Below, in pieces: positions 1 through 9,070 of a stretch of DNA of 64,000 bases. The translations under genes and the position numbers were made by a program. Source of the DNA: Clostridiales bacterium (GTDB lineage Bacteria > Bacillota > Clostridia > Lachnospirales > Lachnospiraceae). The notes beneath the pieces were generated by a model. The model did no database searches. It was not told where the DNA came from and saw only the letters and a program-made list of their open reading frames with translations. Location of the stretch: positions 124,001 to 188,000 of the forward strand of contig JAMPHY010000004.1 of assembly GCA_023663185.1 (NCBI GenBank), read 5' to 3'. Position 1 is the first letter of the stretch, and each line of letters starts with the position of its first letter.

Positions 1-1
1 G

Positions 2-280
2 ATGATGTTGATTCGCTCTATGTCGCCAGATATCCTTGCTGTTGATGAATTAGGAAGCGCTAAAGACGTAGAGGCGATACATCAGGCGCTTCAATGCGGC
101 TGTAAAATGCTTGCCACGATACATGGTTTTTCCCTTGAAGAAGTAGAACGCAAAGAGTATATGAAGTCCGTTATTAAAGAGCAGCTTTTTGACAGGTACA
201 TGCTGCTTGGCAAGAAAAACGACAAGTGCGTCATAATTGGCATATATGATAGAGAGAGGAAACTATGCTCAGACTTGTAG
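2..280 (+). CDS. spoIIIAA: Stage III sporulation protein AA, 3' end only
   Basis: The first 92 readable codons are the C-terminal part of SpoIIIAA, the AAA+ type ATPase of the SpoIIIA-SpoIIQ channel, which acts on the mother-cell side of the engulfed forespore. The segment DILAVDELG looks like a Walker B strand, and LATIHG a few residues later fits the sensor region. The N-terminal half and Walker A lie upstream of the window, so the ATG at position 2 is an internal Met and not the start. The stop at 278-280 overlaps spoIIIAB by 16 bases, which points to translational coupling in the operon. Identity is secured by the seven spoIIIA genes that follow in canonical order. Confidence 0.9.
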   Translation: MMLIRSMSPDILAVDELGSAKDVEAIHQALQCGCKMLATIHGFSLEEVERKEYMKSVIKEQLFDRYMLLGKKNDKCVIIGIYDRERKLCSDL

Positions 281-783
281 GTATAATTATGCTTATGTTC
301 GGTTGTATAGGGCTTGGAGTCAATAAAGCCTCGGAAGAAAAACAGCGTATAGTCAGGTTGCGGGAAATCAGACGTATGATTGTGCGGATTCAGGGCGAGA
401 TGGCTTATGGCAAAAGGACTCTGCCGGAAATCTGTTTGATATTTTCTGAAAACAGCACAGAACCGTATAATGACGCTTTTTTAGGGATTTTTAAACAGTT
501 AGAGGCAAATGACGGGCGCGCATTGGAAGATATCTGGAAAGAAAGCCTTACGCATTGTATGAAAGATATGCCGCTTGAGATAGAGGAGAAGGACATACTT
601 ATCAATCTGACGGACCATATGGGTATCATGGACGAAGCATCGCAGGCGGCGGATATCGGACAATCTCTTGATATGATTACTGACCACATAGCGCAGGCGG
701 AAGCGGAATATAAGAATAAAGTCAAAGTTATTATGAGCGTAAGCATTATGGCAGGCTTGTTTCTGGCAATATGGCTGATATAG
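265..783 (+). CDS. spoIIIAB: Stage III sporulation protein AB
   Basis: A 172-residue protein of normal length for SpoIIIAB. It has an N-terminal membrane anchor (residues 1-18), a soluble helical middle and a C-terminal hydrophobic segment (about 152-172), which resembles the GspF-like arrangement assigned to this family. It is thought to form part of the inner-membrane platform of the SpoIIIA channel. The ATG at 265 is preceded by GAGAGG at about 253-258. It overlaps the end of spoIIIAA and is followed after 15 bases by spoIIIAC. Function comes from the family and operon position. Confidence 0.92.
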   Translation: MLRLVGIIMLMFGCIGLGVNKASEEKQRIVRLREIRRMIVRIQGEMAYGKRTLPEICLIFSENSTEPYNDAFLGIFKQLEANDGRALEDIWKESLTHCMKDMPLEIEEKDILINLTDHMGIMDEASQAADIGQSLDMITDHIAQAEAEYKNKVKVIMSVSIMAGLFLAIWLI

Positions 784-798
784 GAGAAAGGTTATAAA

Positions 799-996
799 AT
801 GGGCATTGGTCTTATTTTTAGGATTGCGGCAGTAGGCATATTGGTAACAATATTAAATCAGATATTGAAGCACAGCGGCAGGGAAGACCAAGCCTTTTTA
901 GTCAGTCTTGCCGGACTGATTCTGGTGCTTACATGGATTGTACCGTATATATATGATTTGTTTATGATGATTCAGGATTTATTTTCAATCGAATAG
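799..996 (+). CDS. spoIIIAC: Stage III sporulation protein AC
   Basis: A 65-residue, two-helix membrane protein of exactly the size expected for SpoIIIAC. One hydrophobic helix spans about residues 3-22 and a second about 35-58, with the short KHSGREDQ turn between them. SpoIIIAC and SpoIIIAD are small integral membrane parts of the SpoIIIA complex. A clear GGAGAAAGG sits upstream of the ATG. Its place between spoIIIAB and spoIIIAD confirms the call. Confidence 0.92.
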   Translation: MGIGLIFRIAAVGILVTILNQILKHSGREDQAFLVSLAGLILVLTWIVPYIYDLFMMIQDLFSIE

Positions 997-1022
997 TTAA
1001 TTGCAGGCAGGGAGAAGTCACT

Positions 1023-1409
1023 ATGGATATTATTAAAATCGTACTGATTGGTCTTATCGGCGTATTATTTGCCGTACCGTTAAAAAGCTATAAAGCAGAA
1101 TACAGCATTTATATCGGACTTGCCGTGTGCCTTATTATACTGACATATTCCGTAAATTACTTTACGAGTATATTAAACGGCATGGAAAGCCTGCATACTT
1201 ATCTGGGCGAAAATTTTAAGTATCTTTCAATCCTGTTTAAAGCGGTAGGGGCGGCGTATGTATGCGAATTTTGCTCGTCTATATGTAAGGACGCCGGATA
1301 TATCGGCATAGCGGGACAAGTAGAGACGGTGGGCAAGATGTATATTCTGTTAATCGGAATGCCGGTATTGTTTGCTTTAATGCAGAGCATACATGAACTG
1401 GCAGGGTAA
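1023..1409 (+). CDS. spoIIIAD: Stage III sporulation protein AD
   Basis: A 128-residue integral membrane protein with about four hydrophobic helices, the usual length for SpoIIIAD. The segment FCSSICKDAGY near the third helix is typical of the family. It belongs to the membrane platform of the sporulation feeding-tube channel. GGGAGAAG about 10 bases upstream supports the ATG at 1023. It is 26 bases after spoIIIAC, in the same operon. Confidence 0.92.
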   Translation: MDIIKIVLIGLIGVLFAVPLKSYKAEYSIYIGLAVCLIILTYSVNYFTSILNGMESLHTYLGENFKYLSILFKAVGAAYVCEFCSSICKDAGYIGIAGQVETVGKMYILLIGMPVLFALMQSIHELAG

Positions 1410-1496
1410 TAGATTGAAATCACATATGTTATGCAATATTTATGTAGGCATTGCATATGTTTTAGGGCGCAAATCCTCAGGCTAAGGAGCATTATT

Positions 1497-2633
1497 ATGA
1501 AAATAAGAAAGAAAACAGCAGCAGTTTTCACACTTACATTTATTATCCTAGTGCACCCTGTTGAGACATACGCATATTCAGGTGAAAACATATGGCAGGA
1601 GAATGATTTCGACTTGGCACAGGATACGTTCAAGTCCATGTTTCCCGAATACAGCTTCGATGGAAAACAGGTGTTATCTTTGATAGCACAAGGGAAAATT
1701 ATCTCCGCACTGTCAATGCTTGCCTCAGGGCTGTTGGATATGGTTAAGGCGCAGTTTGGCGAGATAAAAATGATTTTTGTAATGATTTTGCTGCTGGGGA
1801 TTACGGCGGCGCTGTTTTCTAATTTTGCAGACGTATTACAAAGCCATCAAGTGTCGGATATTGCATTTTACTTTATATACCTAATGCTGATTACAGTCTT
1901 GATAAAGGTGTTTGGAAATGCGGCAGCGATTGTAAAAGAAATGTTAAATCAACTTATAACTTTTATACAACTGTTTATTCCGGCGTATATCCTGACTATT
2001 GGAACCGCGTCGGGAGCGGCTTCGGCAGCGTCGTATTATCAGCTTTTTTTGATGGCAGTTTATATAATTAATAAATTATATCTGTTATTGATTATGCCGA
2101 TGGTGTACTGTTTCGTCCTGCTTAGCGTTATCAACGGCGTGTGGATGGAAGAAAAATTAAATCTTTTACTGGACCTTATACACAAAGTTATAGGAGGCTG
2201 TATTAAAATAACACTCGGTATAGTAACTGGTCTGGGAATGATGCAGTCTATGATATCGCCGATAATAGACGCATTGGAGACTTCGGCGCTGAAAAAAGCG
2301 GTTTCCGCTATTCCGGGTATAGGAAATCTCACAGAAGGGGTTTTTGAGATGGTGGCGGGTTCGGCTGTACTTATTAAAAACAGTATCGGAATATATATTA
2401 CACTTGTTATGCTATTTATATGCGCCATTCCCATTATTAAACTGCTGCTATTATCAGGAGTTCTCAAGGCAGGTTCTGCTTTAGTCGGAATTGTCAGCGA
2501 TAAGAGACTGACGAACTGCGCTAACCGCGTAGGCGACGGCAGCCTGATGCTGCTTAAGATTTCGTTGTCGTCAATCGCTCTGTTTATCATAAGTATAGCT
2601 ATAATGGCTTGCGCAACAAATCGGGGAATGTAA
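1497..2633 (+). CDS. spoIIIAE: Stage III sporulation protein AE
   Basis: A 378-residue polytopic membrane protein. A signal-like segment (about residues 7-25) precedes a soluble N-terminal region, then a series of hydrophobic helices covers roughly residues 85-375. SpoIIIAE is the largest membrane subunit of the SpoIIIA channel. The frame is open from 1431, but the ATG at 1497 has AAGGAG at the right distance (about 1484-1489) and gives the signal-like start MKIRKKT, so I prefer it. The stop overlaps the spoIIIAF start by one base in a TAATG junction. Confidence 0.92.
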   Translation: MKIRKKTAAVFTLTFIILVHPVETYAYSGENIWQENDFDLAQDTFKSMFPEYSFDGKQVLSLIAQGKIISALSMLASGLLDMVKAQFGEIKMIFVMILLLGITAALFSNFADVLQSHQVSDIAFYFIYLMLITVLIKVFGNAAAIVKEMLNQLITFIQLFIPAYILTIGTASGAASAASYYQLFLMAVYIINKLYLLLIMPMVYCFVLLSVINGVWMEEKLNLLLDLIHKVIGGCIKITLGIVTGLGMMQSMISPIIDALETSALKKAVSAIPGIGNLTEGVFEMVAGSAVLIKNSIGIYITLVMLFICAIPIIKLLLLSGVLKAGSALVGIVSDKRLTNCANRVGDGSLMLLKISLSSIALFIISIAIMACATNRGM

Positions 2634-3352
2634 TGAATACATTAGTGGAATTGATTAAGAAAATCGGTATCTTCATGATTGCGGCGCAGGCTGTGATTCA
2701 CTTTGCACCGGATATAAAGTATGCCAAATATATGAAACTCATAGTAGGGATAATGGTGCTGTTGCAGTTTTTGTCCCCTATATATGAAATAGTGAATGGA
2801 ATGGAGGCGGATTGGGGAAAGAGGTTGGCGGATATCGAGCAGGAACTTGGCATATATGGAGAAACAGCAGAGTTTGAAAGTACGTATTCCGCCACAGAAA
2901 CAGCCGCAAAAAGCATGGAAGAAGAAATTAAATCTAAATTAAACAGCGCGCAGGCGGCTGATTTTGGCGGAAAAACCTATACAGTTACCAATGTTAAGCT
3001 GGAACTTGTAAAAGACTATGAGAATGATGAAGGCGCAGTTCAATACAATATTAATAAGATACGAGTTATAGTATGGGAACGTACTAATGGAGGAAGCATT
3101 GATGCGGCAACGTCCAACGCAGGAGACGCAGCCAATACAGGAAATATAGGCAGCGTAGACAAAATACAGATTGATAAAGTTGAAAAGATAACGAGTGATA
3201 TATATGAGAATGATGAAGAATACAATAGCAATGAATACATGCAGATAAATGTTATGGAAGATGAAATAACGGATATCCTGCGCGAAAGGTTCTGCGGCGT
3301 GCTTGGTATGGAAGAAAGTTATATGGAGGTGATAGTCTACGGAGCAGATTAA
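2633..3352 (+). CDS. spoIIIAF: Stage III sporulation protein AF
   Basis: A 239-residue protein with two N-terminal membrane helices (about residues 9-25 and 33-52) and a long soluble C-terminal domain, the SpoIIIAF layout. The C-terminal region is longer and more Asn/Asp-rich than I would expect, with a segment around residues 140-200 that looks like a variable linker. The start at 2633 overlaps the spoIIIAE stop; an upstream in-frame ATG at 2609 would sit inside spoIIIAE and is less likely. It is part of the SpoIIIA membrane complex. Confidence 0.9.
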   Translation: MNTLVELIKKIGIFMIAAQAVIHFAPDIKYAKYMKLIVGIMVLLQFLSPIYEIVNGMEADWGKRLADIEQELGIYGETAEFESTYSATETAAKSMEEEIKSKLNSAQAADFGGKTYTVTNVKLELVKDYENDEGAVQYNINKIRVIVWERTNGGSIDAATSNAGDAANTGNIGSVDKIQIDKVEKITSDIYENDEEYNSNEYMQINVMEDEITDILRERFCGVLGMEESYMEVIVYGAD

Positions 3353-3386
3353 GAAACTTGCGAGTAAAATAACAGGCGGTACTAAA

Positions 3387-3992
3387 TTGCGCAAAGACCA
3401 GCTTTTGATTATGGTTTTATGCGGGATACTGTTGTGTATTATTGCGATACCAATAGGAGAAAAAGGTTCAGATTCCAATTTTTTTACCAAGAAGTCCAAT
3501 AAACAGGACAGTGACTATGATATAGTGGATAATAATCAGACGGTGCAGGGAAGTGCCGAAGTGCCTTCATCAGACTATGATTTATCTTATATATCTTATT
3601 GGGAAGAGAAGCTTAGGGCATCTTTATCACAAATCGACGGAGTTGGCGAAGTCGAAGTTTTAATTACCTTAAAGGAATCAGAAGAAAGAGTTACGGAGAA
3701 AGATATACCGCAAGAGACGAAAGAGACAATAGAGACGGATTCAGAGGGCGGCAGCCGCAGGGTTACTGAGAAGAATCTGAATGAGTCTACTATATATACG
3801 GTAAATGAAGAAGGTCAGAATGTGCCGTACATAAGTAAAGTTATACAGCCTGTAGTGGAAGGCGTAGTGGTTATCGCGCAGGGCGGCGGCTCAGATACCG
3901 TGAAACTTAATATTATTGAGACAATTAAGGTATTATTTGCTATTGACGCGAATAAGATAAGAGTAGTAAAGATGAAAACAAATACTAAATAA
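3387..3992 (+). CDS. spoIIIAG: Stage III sporulation protein AG
   Basis: About 201 residues: one N-terminal membrane helix (residues 7-24), then a soluble domain with the ring-building fold of SpoIIIAG (segment IDGVGEVEVLITL), which forms a large ring in the intermembrane space. The start is uncertain. The frame is open from 3336 but contains no ATG. The TTG at 3387 has only a weak AGGCGG in front, while a good GGAGGTGAT at about 3325-3333 points to a non-standard start slightly upstream, for instance ATT at 3348. The identity is firm from position and domain; only the first residues are in doubt. Confidence 0.88.
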   Translation: MRKDQLLIMVLCGILLCIIAIPIGEKGSDSNFFTKKSNKQDSDYDIVDNNQTVQGSAEVPSSDYDLSYISYWEEKLRASLSQIDGVGEVEVLITLKESEERVTEKDIPQETKETIETDSEGGSRRVTEKNLNESTIYTVNEEGQNVPYISKVIQPVVEGVVVIAQGGGSDTVKLNIIETIKVLFAIDANKIRVVKMKTNTK

Positions 3993-4005
3993 AGGGGAGA
4001 ATGCT

Positions 4006-4719
4006 TTGAAAAATATGATTAAGAAAAATCAGGTAATGATTACAGCGCTGGCAATTATGATTGCAGTTGCAGGATACCTGAATTTTGCAGGTACGAAGGT
4101 GACGGACGAAGAGATTTTGACGGTGAACGGCGGTATAGCTACGGACGACTTAGGTAATATGTCGTTGACAGATGATGAGATTGATTACAGTACATTATTT
4201 GACCTTTCGGAAGAAGACATAGAGCAGTCTTCCAGTGATATACTTAGTCTGGACAGCGACGTGGAAGTGAGCAGTTCAGGCGTGCTTGATGAAAGCGTAG
4301 CGGAAGGTATAGACAATGGCGAAGTGCCGGGAGAAGCAGTATTTACCGCTTCGTCTGGACTGACTACATTATATGGCGCCAAATTACAGAAGGAACAGAC
4401 TAGGGCGCAGATTAAGGAAACACTTCTAGGACTCATAAACAATGAGAATATCAGCGAAGATCAGAAGCAGGCAGCCGTAGACAGCATGATTGTAATGACG
4501 GATATTGCAGAAAAGGAGACGGCGGCGGAGATTTTGCTGGAAGCCAAAGGATTTACGGACTCTATTGTAAGTATCGACGGTGAAAGCGTGGACGTAGTAA
4601 TCAATATGCCGGAGCTTACAGAGGCACAGCGCGCGCAGATAGAAGATATTGTTACAAGAAAGACAGGATTAAGTGCGGAAGCTGTTGTAATCAGTACGGT
4701 AAATTCAACATCAAATTAG
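4006..4719 (+). CDS. spoIIIAH: Stage III sporulation protein AH
   Basis: A 237-residue protein with an N-terminal membrane helix (about residues 9-27), an acidic Ser-rich spacer (about 40-110) and a C-terminal YscJ/EscJ-like domain (about 120-235). SpoIIIAH is the mother-cell half of the zipper that binds SpoIIQ or its clostridial equivalent across the intermembrane space. The TTG start at 4006 has a strong GGGGAG six bases upstream; the nearby ATG at 4001 is out of frame. This is the last gene of the spoIIIA operon. Confidence 0.92.
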   Translation: MKNMIKKNQVMITALAIMIAVAGYLNFAGTKVTDEEILTVNGGIATDDLGNMSLTDDEIDYSTLFDLSEEDIEQSSSDILSLDSDVEVSSSGVLDESVAEGIDNGEVPGEAVFTASSGLTTLYGAKLQKEQTRAQIKETLLGLINNENISEDQKQAAVDSMIVMTDIAEKETAAEILLEAKGFTDSIVSIDGESVDVVINMPELTEAQRAQIEDIVTRKTGLSAEAVVISTVNSTSN

Positions 4720-4748
4720 GTGCAACTTTTAAACATTTATGATATAAT
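4720..4748 (+). promoter_or_regulatory. Candidate vegetative promoter for deoB
   Basis: A perfect TATAAT at 4743-4748 is preceded by TG one base upstream (extended -10). The matching -35 position, about 17 bases further up, has only a weak GTGCAA. The site lies between the sporulation operon and deoB, where a switch from sporulation control to housekeeping control is expected. Confidence 0.5.
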
Positions 4749-4809
4749 GAGCGTTAGCAATAAGCATAAAGGAAAAACAAGCAGCATTTGTGGAAGAGAG
4801 GGGCAAAAG

Positions 4810-5964
4810 ATGAAAAGAGTTTTTCTTATTGTATTAGATAGCTTTGGCATAGGTGAGATGGAAGATGCGGCACAGTACGGTGACAAAGGCACAAGTACAA
4901 TCAGGTCCGTGTCTTCCAGCTCCTATTTTAATATGCCGAATATGGCGAAGATGGGGCTTTTCAATATAGACGGAGTGGACTGTGGAGAGAAAACAGACGC
5001 CTTTAGCGCAAGAATCGCCCGTATGAAAGAGGCTTCAAAAGGCAAAGATACTACTATCGGACACTGGGAGATTGCGGGAGTATACTCCCCGAAGCCGCTT
5101 CCGACATATCCTAATGGCTTTCCACAGGAAGTCTTAGACGAATTTAGTAAAAAGACCGGCAGGGGAGTGCTCTGCAATAAGCCGTATTCGGGTACTGTTG
5201 TCATTCAGGAGTACGGAGACGCGCATATGGACAGCGGAGATTTAATCGTGTATACTTCCGCAGACAGCGTATTCCAGATTGCAGCGCATGAAGATATAGT
5301 TCCGATAGAGCAGCTCTATGAATATTGCCGTATAGCGCGCGATATTCTTCAAGGAGAGCATGGTGTTGGAAGGGTTATTGCGCGTCCGTTTATCGGTTCG
5401 CACGGCGGCCCTTATACCAGAACGCCACGCCGACATGATTTTTCGATTTTACCGCCCTCGGTTACTATGCTCGACCAACTCTCAAGCAGTGGCAAGGACG
5501 TGATAGCGGTAGGCAAGATTAAGGATATTTTCGCAGGTAAAGGAATAACCGAAGCTGTATATACAAGCGGGAATGAAGAGGGAATAGAGAGGACGCTCGA
5601 ATATCTGGATAAAGATTTTGAAGGCTTATGCTTTGTTAATCTGGTCGATTATGATATGCTTTACGGACATCGCAATGACATTGACGGTTATGCTAAGGCG
5701 CTTGCTTATTTTGATGATAAACTGCCGGAAATCTGCCATAAAATGCGTAAAGACGATATCTTGATGATTACGGCGGACCACGGCTGCGATCCCGGTTACA
5801 CAGTGTCTACGGATCATTCCAGAGAGCATACTCCGTTTATTATGTACGGAGCGGGGGTAGAGCCTGTTAATCTCGGCACTAGGGACACCTTTGCGGATAT
5901 CGGGGCTACGGTGCTTGATTATTTTAATATAAAACCGGAGTTTGCCGGCACATCGATGCTATAA
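4810..5964 (+). CDS. deoB: Phosphopentomutase
   Basis: A 384-residue cytoplasmic enzyme that interconverts ribose-1-phosphate or deoxyribose-1-phosphate with the 5-phosphates in nucleoside salvage. It starts with the alkaline-phosphatase-superfamily metal motif VLDSFGIGEMEDA (residues 6-18), and further metal-site segments ADHGCD and HTPFIMYG appear near the C-terminus. Length matches DeoB (about 390). The frame is open from 4720, but MKRVFLIVLDS at 4810 is the family start and has a GAGAGGGG ribosome site just upstream. It probably has its own promoter at 4720-4748. Confidence 0.95.
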   Translation: MKRVFLIVLDSFGIGEMEDAAQYGDKGTSTIRSVSSSSYFNMPNMAKMGLFNIDGVDCGEKTDAFSARIARMKEASKGKDTTIGHWEIAGVYSPKPLPTYPNGFPQEVLDEFSKKTGRGVLCNKPYSGTVVIQEYGDAHMDSGDLIVYTSADSVFQIAAHEDIVPIEQLYEYCRIARDILQGEHGVGRVIARPFIGSHGGPYTRTPRRHDFSILPPSVTMLDQLSSSGKDVIAVGKIKDIFAGKGITEAVYTSGNEEGIERTLEYLDKDFEGLCFVNLVDYDMLYGHRNDIDGYAKALAYFDDKLPEICHKMRKDDILMITADHGCDPGYTVSTDHSREHTPFIMYGAGVEPVNLGTRDTFADIGATVLDYFNIKPEFAGTSML

Positions 5965-6031
5965 ACGTAGATGATATAAAATAGGAATAGGACAACCTTA
6001 TGAGAATATAGTATTTGTGGAGGATAAGAAC

Positions 6032-7624
6032 GTGGGCAGATATGCGGACGAGATTAACAAAAGAAGGACATTTGCCATTATCTCGCACCCAGACGCAGGG
6101 AAGACGACATTGACAGAGAAGTTTCTTTTATATGGAGGAGCAATTAACCTTGCCGGAAGCGTTAAAGGCAAGGCGACAGCAAGACATGCGGTTTCAGACT
6201 GGATGGAAATCGAGAAGGAAAGAGGTATTTCGGTTACTTCTTCCGTGCTGCAGTTTCAGTATGGAGGATTTTGTATTAACATTTTGGATACGCCGGGGCA
6301 TCAGGATTTCTCAGAAGATACTTATAGAACTTTGATGGCGGCGGATTCAGCGGTGATGGTGATTGACGCTTCTAAGGGCGTTGAGGCGCAGACCAGAAAA
6401 TTATTTAAAGTATGTGTTATGCGCCATATACCTATTTTTACTTTTATAAATAAGATGGACAGGGACGCGAACGATACGTTTGAACTTTTGGACGAAATAG
6501 AGAAGGAGCTTGGAATTGCAACATGCCCTATGAACTGGCCGATTGGTTCGGGTAAAAGCTTTAAAGGCGTATATGATAGGGAAGATAAATGTGTAATCAC
6601 ATATTCCGATACGGAAAAAGGAACGAAAGAAGGACTCTCAAGGCGCATTCCGATTAGCGATGAGGGAGAACTGACAGACAATATCGGCGAGCAGTTTAAG
6701 TCGAAGCTTTTAGATGAGATAGATTTGTTAGACGGAGCCAGTGCGGAATATGATTTAGACAAGGTTCGCGCGGGAGAATTGACGCCGGTATTTTTCGGCT
6801 CGGCGCTTACAAACTTCGGCGTAGAGATTTTCCTGCAATATTTCCTGAAAATGACGACTACGCCGCTGCCGCGCAAGGCTGATACGGGACTGATTGATCC
6901 TGTGGAAAACGAGTTTTCCGCCTTTGTCTTTAAGATACAGGCGAATATGAATAAGGCGCACCGCGACAGAGTGGCGTTTATGCGTATATGCTCAGGCAGA
7001 TATGACGCCAATATGGAAGTGAAGCATATTCAGGGCGGCAAAGTTATGCGTCTTTCACAGCCGCAGCAGATTATGGCTGACGAACGCAAGATATTGAGCG
7101 AAGCTTATGCCGGAGATATTATCGGCGTGTTTGATCCGGGAATTTTCTCAATAGGCGATACTTTATGTACACCGAAGGAAAACTTCCGATATGAAGGAAT
7201 ACCTACGTTTGCGCCGGAGCATTTCGCCAGAGTGCGCCAGCTTGACACCATGAAAAGAAAGCAGTTTGTTAAAGGAATCACACAGATTGCACAGGAAGGC
7301 GCGATTCAGATTTTTCAGGAATTTAATACGGGAATGGAAGAGATTATCGTAGGCGTGGTCGGAGTCTTACAGTTTGACGTGCTGAAATATCGACTTGAGA
7401 ATGAATATAATGTAGAGATAAGGCTGGATAATCTTCCGTATGAGCATATCAGATGGATTGAGAATAAGGATATCGATTTGGACAAGCTGAGCGGAACTTC
7501 GGATATGAAGAAAATCAAGGACTTAAAGGGCAATCCGCTGCTGCTTTTCGTCAATCCGTGGAGCGTTAAAATGACACAGGAGCGGAACGAAGGACTGATA
7601 CTTTCTGAGTTTGGCAGAAACTAA
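6032..7624 (+). CDS. prfC: Peptide chain release factor 3
   Basis: About 530 residues, the length of RF3, a GTPase that recycles RF1/RF2 from the ribosome after termination. The G1 motif HPDAGKTT is at about residues 17-24, G3 DTPGHQDFSEDTYRT at about 87-101, and G4 NKMDRD follows near residue 141. The C-terminal half has the RF3-specific domain with FAPEHFARVR and GVVGVLQFDV. I chose the GTG at 6032 because GGAGG at 6019-6023 lies eight bases upstream; the GTG at 6017 would overlap that ribosome site. It sits between deoB and a transglutaminase-like gene with no functional link that I can see. Confidence 0.95.
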   Translation: MGRYADEINKRRTFAIISHPDAGKTTLTEKFLLYGGAINLAGSVKGKATARHAVSDWMEIEKERGISVTSSVLQFQYGGFCINILDTPGHQDFSEDTYRTLMAADSAVMVIDASKGVEAQTRKLFKVCVMRHIPIFTFINKMDRDANDTFELLDEIEKELGIATCPMNWPIGSGKSFKGVYDREDKCVITYSDTEKGTKEGLSRRIPISDEGELTDNIGEQFKSKLLDEIDLLDGASAEYDLDKVRAGELTPVFFGSALTNFGVEIFLQYFLKMTTTPLPRKADTGLIDPVENEFSAFVFKIQANMNKAHRDRVAFMRICSGRYDANMEVKHIQGGKVMRLSQPQQIMADERKILSEAYAGDIIGVFDPGIFSIGDTLCTPKENFRYEGIPTFAPEHFARVRQLDTMKRKQFVKGITQIAQEGAIQIFQEFNTGMEEIIVGVVGVLQFDVLKYRLENEYNVEIRLDNLPYEHIRWIENKDIDLDKLSGTSDMKKIKDLKGNPLLLFVNPWSVKMTQERNEGLILSEFGRN

Positions 7625-7663
7625 GGCGCACTAGCCCTAACTTGTGAAATTGTGTTTACAATC

Positions 7664-7677
7664 CAACCTGCAGGTTG
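7664..7677. promoter_or_regulatory. 14-bp perfect palindrome upstream of the transglutaminase-like gene
   Basis: CAACCTGCAGGTTG is a perfect palindrome 20 bases before the ATG at 7698 and 40 bases after prfC. Its size fits a dimeric regulator operator, but no T-run follows, so it is not a convincing terminator. Role unproven. Confidence 0.3.
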
Positions 7678-7697
7678 AGTAAGAATGGGGGACTATT

Positions 7698-8969
7698 ATG
7701 AGAAAGTCTTTTTTGTCACGGCTTAGCAGTTTAATATGCGTAATGGTGATTGGCGGCTGTTTAATTTATGCTGCGAATATGAACAAGGAAACCGGAGAAG
7801 TTGACGGCGGTTTTATAGCTTCCGGGTTCAAGGTTCAGGTCAGTGATGATGAAGGGATTCTCGTAGCTAGGGAAAACGTGGCAAAGATGGACGACGGTGA
7901 CAATGCTTTCGCTGGCAAAAAGCTTACGGAAGATAAGAAGTATGCCATTGAAGCAGGGCTTAAAGACGCTTATGCTTATAATAATCTGACTAATGAAGAG
8001 CAGACAGTGTATGTGGAGATTTTACATTCACTTTTGGAATTTGAAGAGGATACGGAGCTTTCGACGCTTAATAGCGATGTGGTGCCGCGTATTTTCCAGT
8101 GTGTTTTGAACGATAATCCCGAAATATTTTATGTAAATGGATACAGCTATACCACCTATACTTTAGCGGATATTCCCAAAAAGCTTACGTTTACGGCAAC
8201 CTATATCATGGATAGGGCGGCAGCGGAAGAAAAGCAGATATTGATAGATGGTTATGTAAACCAATGTTTAAGCGGAATACCGCAGGAAGCCGATGAATAT
8301 GAGACTGTTAAATATATCTATGAATATTTGATTGAGCATACAGAATATGATTCGGCCGCCGAGGACAGTCAGAATATCTGCTCTGTTTTCATTGACGGTA
8401 AATCCGTATGTCAGGGATATGCTAAGGCTACGCAGTATTTATTGCAAAGAGCCGGCATAAGCGCGACGCTGGTCTTAGGCAAAGTGTCGTCGGGAGAAGG
8501 ACATGCTTGGAATCTGGTAAAGATAGATGGAAACTGGTATTATGTCGATACGACATGGGGAGACGCTTCTTATAGGACTCAGAGCGGCGACGAAGCCTTC
8601 CCTAAGCAGCAGGTGCCGGTGATAAATTATGACTATCTGTGCGTCACAACGGAGCAGATAGATAAAACCCATACAATAGATAATGTCGTGGATATGCCTG
8701 CATGTACTTCGATGGAAGCGAATTATTATGTAAGGGAAGGGCTTTATTTTGCAGACGTTGACGAGGATAAACTTAGCAGAATTTTTGACGACGGATATAA
8801 TAAGGGAAGCGCTTATGTCACTTTAAAATGTGCGTCTTTAGAAATATATGATAGAATGTATGAGAAGCTTATCGACAATCAGGAAATTTTTAAGTATCTT
8901 GACTGTCCGGACGGCGTTGTATCATATACTGCAAGCGACGAACAATGCAGCATGAGCTTTTGGTTATAA
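7698..8969 (+). CDS. Secreted or membrane-anchored transglutaminase-like protein
   Basis: A 423-residue protein with an N-terminal signal or anchor (about residues 8-26) and a transglutaminase-core domain in the middle. The Cys-His-Asp triad is visible: Cys238 in SVCQGYAKA, His269 in GEGHAWN and Asp284 in YVDTTWGD. Such bacterial domains are usually cysteine proteases or cell-surface processing enzymes rather than cross-linkers. VIGGC at residues 17-21 resembles a weak lipobox, so it may be a lipoprotein. A GGGGGA ribosome site supports the ATG. Nothing in the neighbourhood names its substrate. Confidence 0.8.
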   Translation: MRKSFLSRLSSLICVMVIGGCLIYAANMNKETGEVDGGFIASGFKVQVSDDEGILVARENVAKMDDGDNAFAGKKLTEDKKYAIEAGLKDAYAYNNLTNEEQTVYVEILHSLLEFEEDTELSTLNSDVVPRIFQCVLNDNPEIFYVNGYSYTTYTLADIPKKLTFTATYIMDRAAAEEKQILIDGYVNQCLSGIPQEADEYETVKYIYEYLIEHTEYDSAAEDSQNICSVFIDGKSVCQGYAKATQYLLQRAGISATLVLGKVSSGEGHAWNLVKIDGNWYYVDTTWGDASYRTQSGDEAFPKQQVPVINYDYLCVTTEQIDKTHTIDNVVDMPACTSMEANYYVREGLYFADVDEDKLSRIFDDGYNKGSAYVTLKCASLEIYDRMYEKLIDNQEIFKYLDCPDGVVSYTASDEQCSMSFWL

Positions 8970-9070
8970 AAGTTTATATAATGCGGTACTAGGCAAAAAA
9001 CATAAATTTTGTTATACTTAGACAAAATCAAACGATTATGCGAAGTGGAAAACATGAATGGAGGGTGTAT

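Noticed and set aside
1431-1496. Longer N-terminus for spoIIIAE
   Set aside because: AAGGAG and a signal-like start at 1497 fit better, and the extension lacks a ribosome site.
8992-9002. GCGGTACTA near 8993 as a third hairpin-family copy
   Set aside because: Only nine or ten bases match and there are no inverted arms around it.
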